Source of the DNA: Pedobacter duraquae
Lineage (GTDB): Bacteria > Bacteroidota > Bacteroidia > Sphingobacteriales > Sphingobacteriaceae
Length of the DNA stretch: 64,000 bases
Direction: 5' to 3'
Assembly (NCBI RefSeq): GCF_004362245.1
Contig: NZ_SNWM01000001.1
Location: forward strand, 682,001 to 746,000
The notes under the pieces were generated by a model, which worked only from the letters and a program-made list of their open reading frames with translations, searched no databases and was not told the origin of the DNA. Both the position numbers and the translations under genes were made by a program. Positions 63,715 through 64,000 of the stretch are shown piece by piece. Within the stretch, counting starts at the first letter, position 1. The number at the start of each line of letters is the position of its first letter.

Positions 63715-64000
63715 ATTGCGGAATTCTGAGCGTTGTTATAAAAAGGCTGCGGTCAACAGTCTGGGTTTGCAATAAGTTGTTATCTGCAAACAACAAATAT
63801 AACCTTCTTCTGATAGCAGACAAACCAAAACCCGTTCCTTCGGTACCTTGCATATCTGGGTCATATGGATTCTGGACAGATATTAACAGTGTACCGTGAT
63901 CAGCCACCACACGTATTGTTATTGTAATCGGCGCTGACGTGTTGTACAAACCAAATTTAATCGCATTTTCTACGATTGGTTGTAGTACAGTGCCAGGCAT
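63707..64000 (-). CDS. LytS-type sensor histidine kinase, C-terminal part
   Basis: The gene enters from the right edge; 97 residues of its C-terminus are visible. LQPIVENAIKFGLYNTSAPITITI is the N box of the HATPase domain and GTEGTGFGLSAIRRRLYLLF is the G box. The upstream histidine box and any membrane helices are outside the window, so full length and the sensed signal are unknown. The ATG at the very edge is an internal Met, not the start. Paired with the LytTR regulator by an 8-base overlap. Confidence 0.9.
   Translation of the reverse strand: MPGTVLQPIVENAIKFGLYNTSAPITITIRVVADHGTLLISVQNPYDPDMQGTEGTGFGLSAIRRRLYLLFADNNLLQTQTVDRSLFITTLRIPQYD

Overview
The window is an ordinary chromosomal stretch of a Bacteroidota bacterium, most likely of the family Sphingobacteriaceae (Pedobacter/Mucilaginibacter-like). 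Base composition is AT-rich, roughly 40% GC by eye. Support for the assignment: promoter-like sites of the Bacteroidota form TTTG-N17-21-TAnnTTTG (for example before iscS, trxB and rpmH), almost no Shine-Dalgarno sequences, LytS-type sensor kinases paired with LytTR regulators (one with a periplasmic propeller), lysyl-tRNA synthetase with a long C-terminal extension, a fused two-domain oligopeptide ABC ATPase, outer-membrane beta-barrel proteins, and the menaquinone enzyme MqnC. I see no tRNA, rRNA, CRISPR, insertion sequence, prophage or integration site. Both edges cut genes: a small lysine-rich protein at the left and a sensor kinase at the right.

Layout. 1-7.5 kb: partial lysine-rich protein, yajQ, an acetyltransferase, an unrecognised 436-residue cytoplasmic protein, the ABC ATPase, rnr and a prenyl diphosphate synthase. 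7.9-14.5 kb: an XRE regulator converging on rplU-rpmA (L27 has a long repeat-built tail), a DAACS transporter with an unusual insertion, an ECF sigma factor with a candidate membrane anti-sigma partner, a lipoprotein and trxB. 14.5-22.8 kb (minus strand): a MORN-like secreted protein, a biotin-dependent carboxylase subunit, an aldo/keto reductase, a GH20 hexosaminidase, a three-gene lipoprotein/lipoprotein/ATP-grasp operon, msrB and a DUF1269-like protein. 23-28.9 kb: guaB, an acetyltransferase, an active/inactive M16 peptidase pair, and mqnC on the opposite strand.

28.9-36.8 kb: two exported ferritin-like proteins with twin-arginine signals, divergent from a LytTR regulator/propeller kinase operon; then a 730-base stretch without genes but with an unexplained terminator; a very acidic 64-residue protein; a large GNAT-like protein; and a small XRE regulator. 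36.8-42.2 kb (minus strand): rpmE2, a GlmU-like protein, tpiA, prmA, mpl, and mce with a small partner. 42.2-53.9 kb (mainly plus): iscS-iscU-iscA, a long-chain acyl-CoA synthetase, lysS, small proteins, ung, an Lrp regulator, mntR plus an Nramp-UspA fusion under a clear palindromic operator, and smpB. 53.9-64 kb: pcm, a beta-barrel protein, priA, a DUF423 protein, a membrane-anchored protein paired with an outer-membrane protein, the rpmH-rnpA-yidD-tsaB cluster, and a second LytTR/LytS pair.

Most of the content is housekeeping: translation and RNA maturation (rnr, L21, L27, L31, L34, LysS, PrmA, SmpB, RnpA, TsaB), repair and replication (Ung, PriA), protein repair (TrxB, MsrB, Pcm), Fe-S assembly, and envelope recycling (Mpl, GH20). 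The best candidate for a poorly described system is the operon at 19585-21369: a glutathionylspermidine-synthase-type ATP-grasp enzyme coupled by a 1-base overlap to a tiny lipoprotein ending in an RGGFG motif, which looks like an enzyme with its own lipoprotein substrate. Secondary points of interest are the Tat-exported ferritin-like pair next to its own two-component system, the mntR operator with the Nramp-UspA fusion, the L27 tail, and the DAACS insertion.
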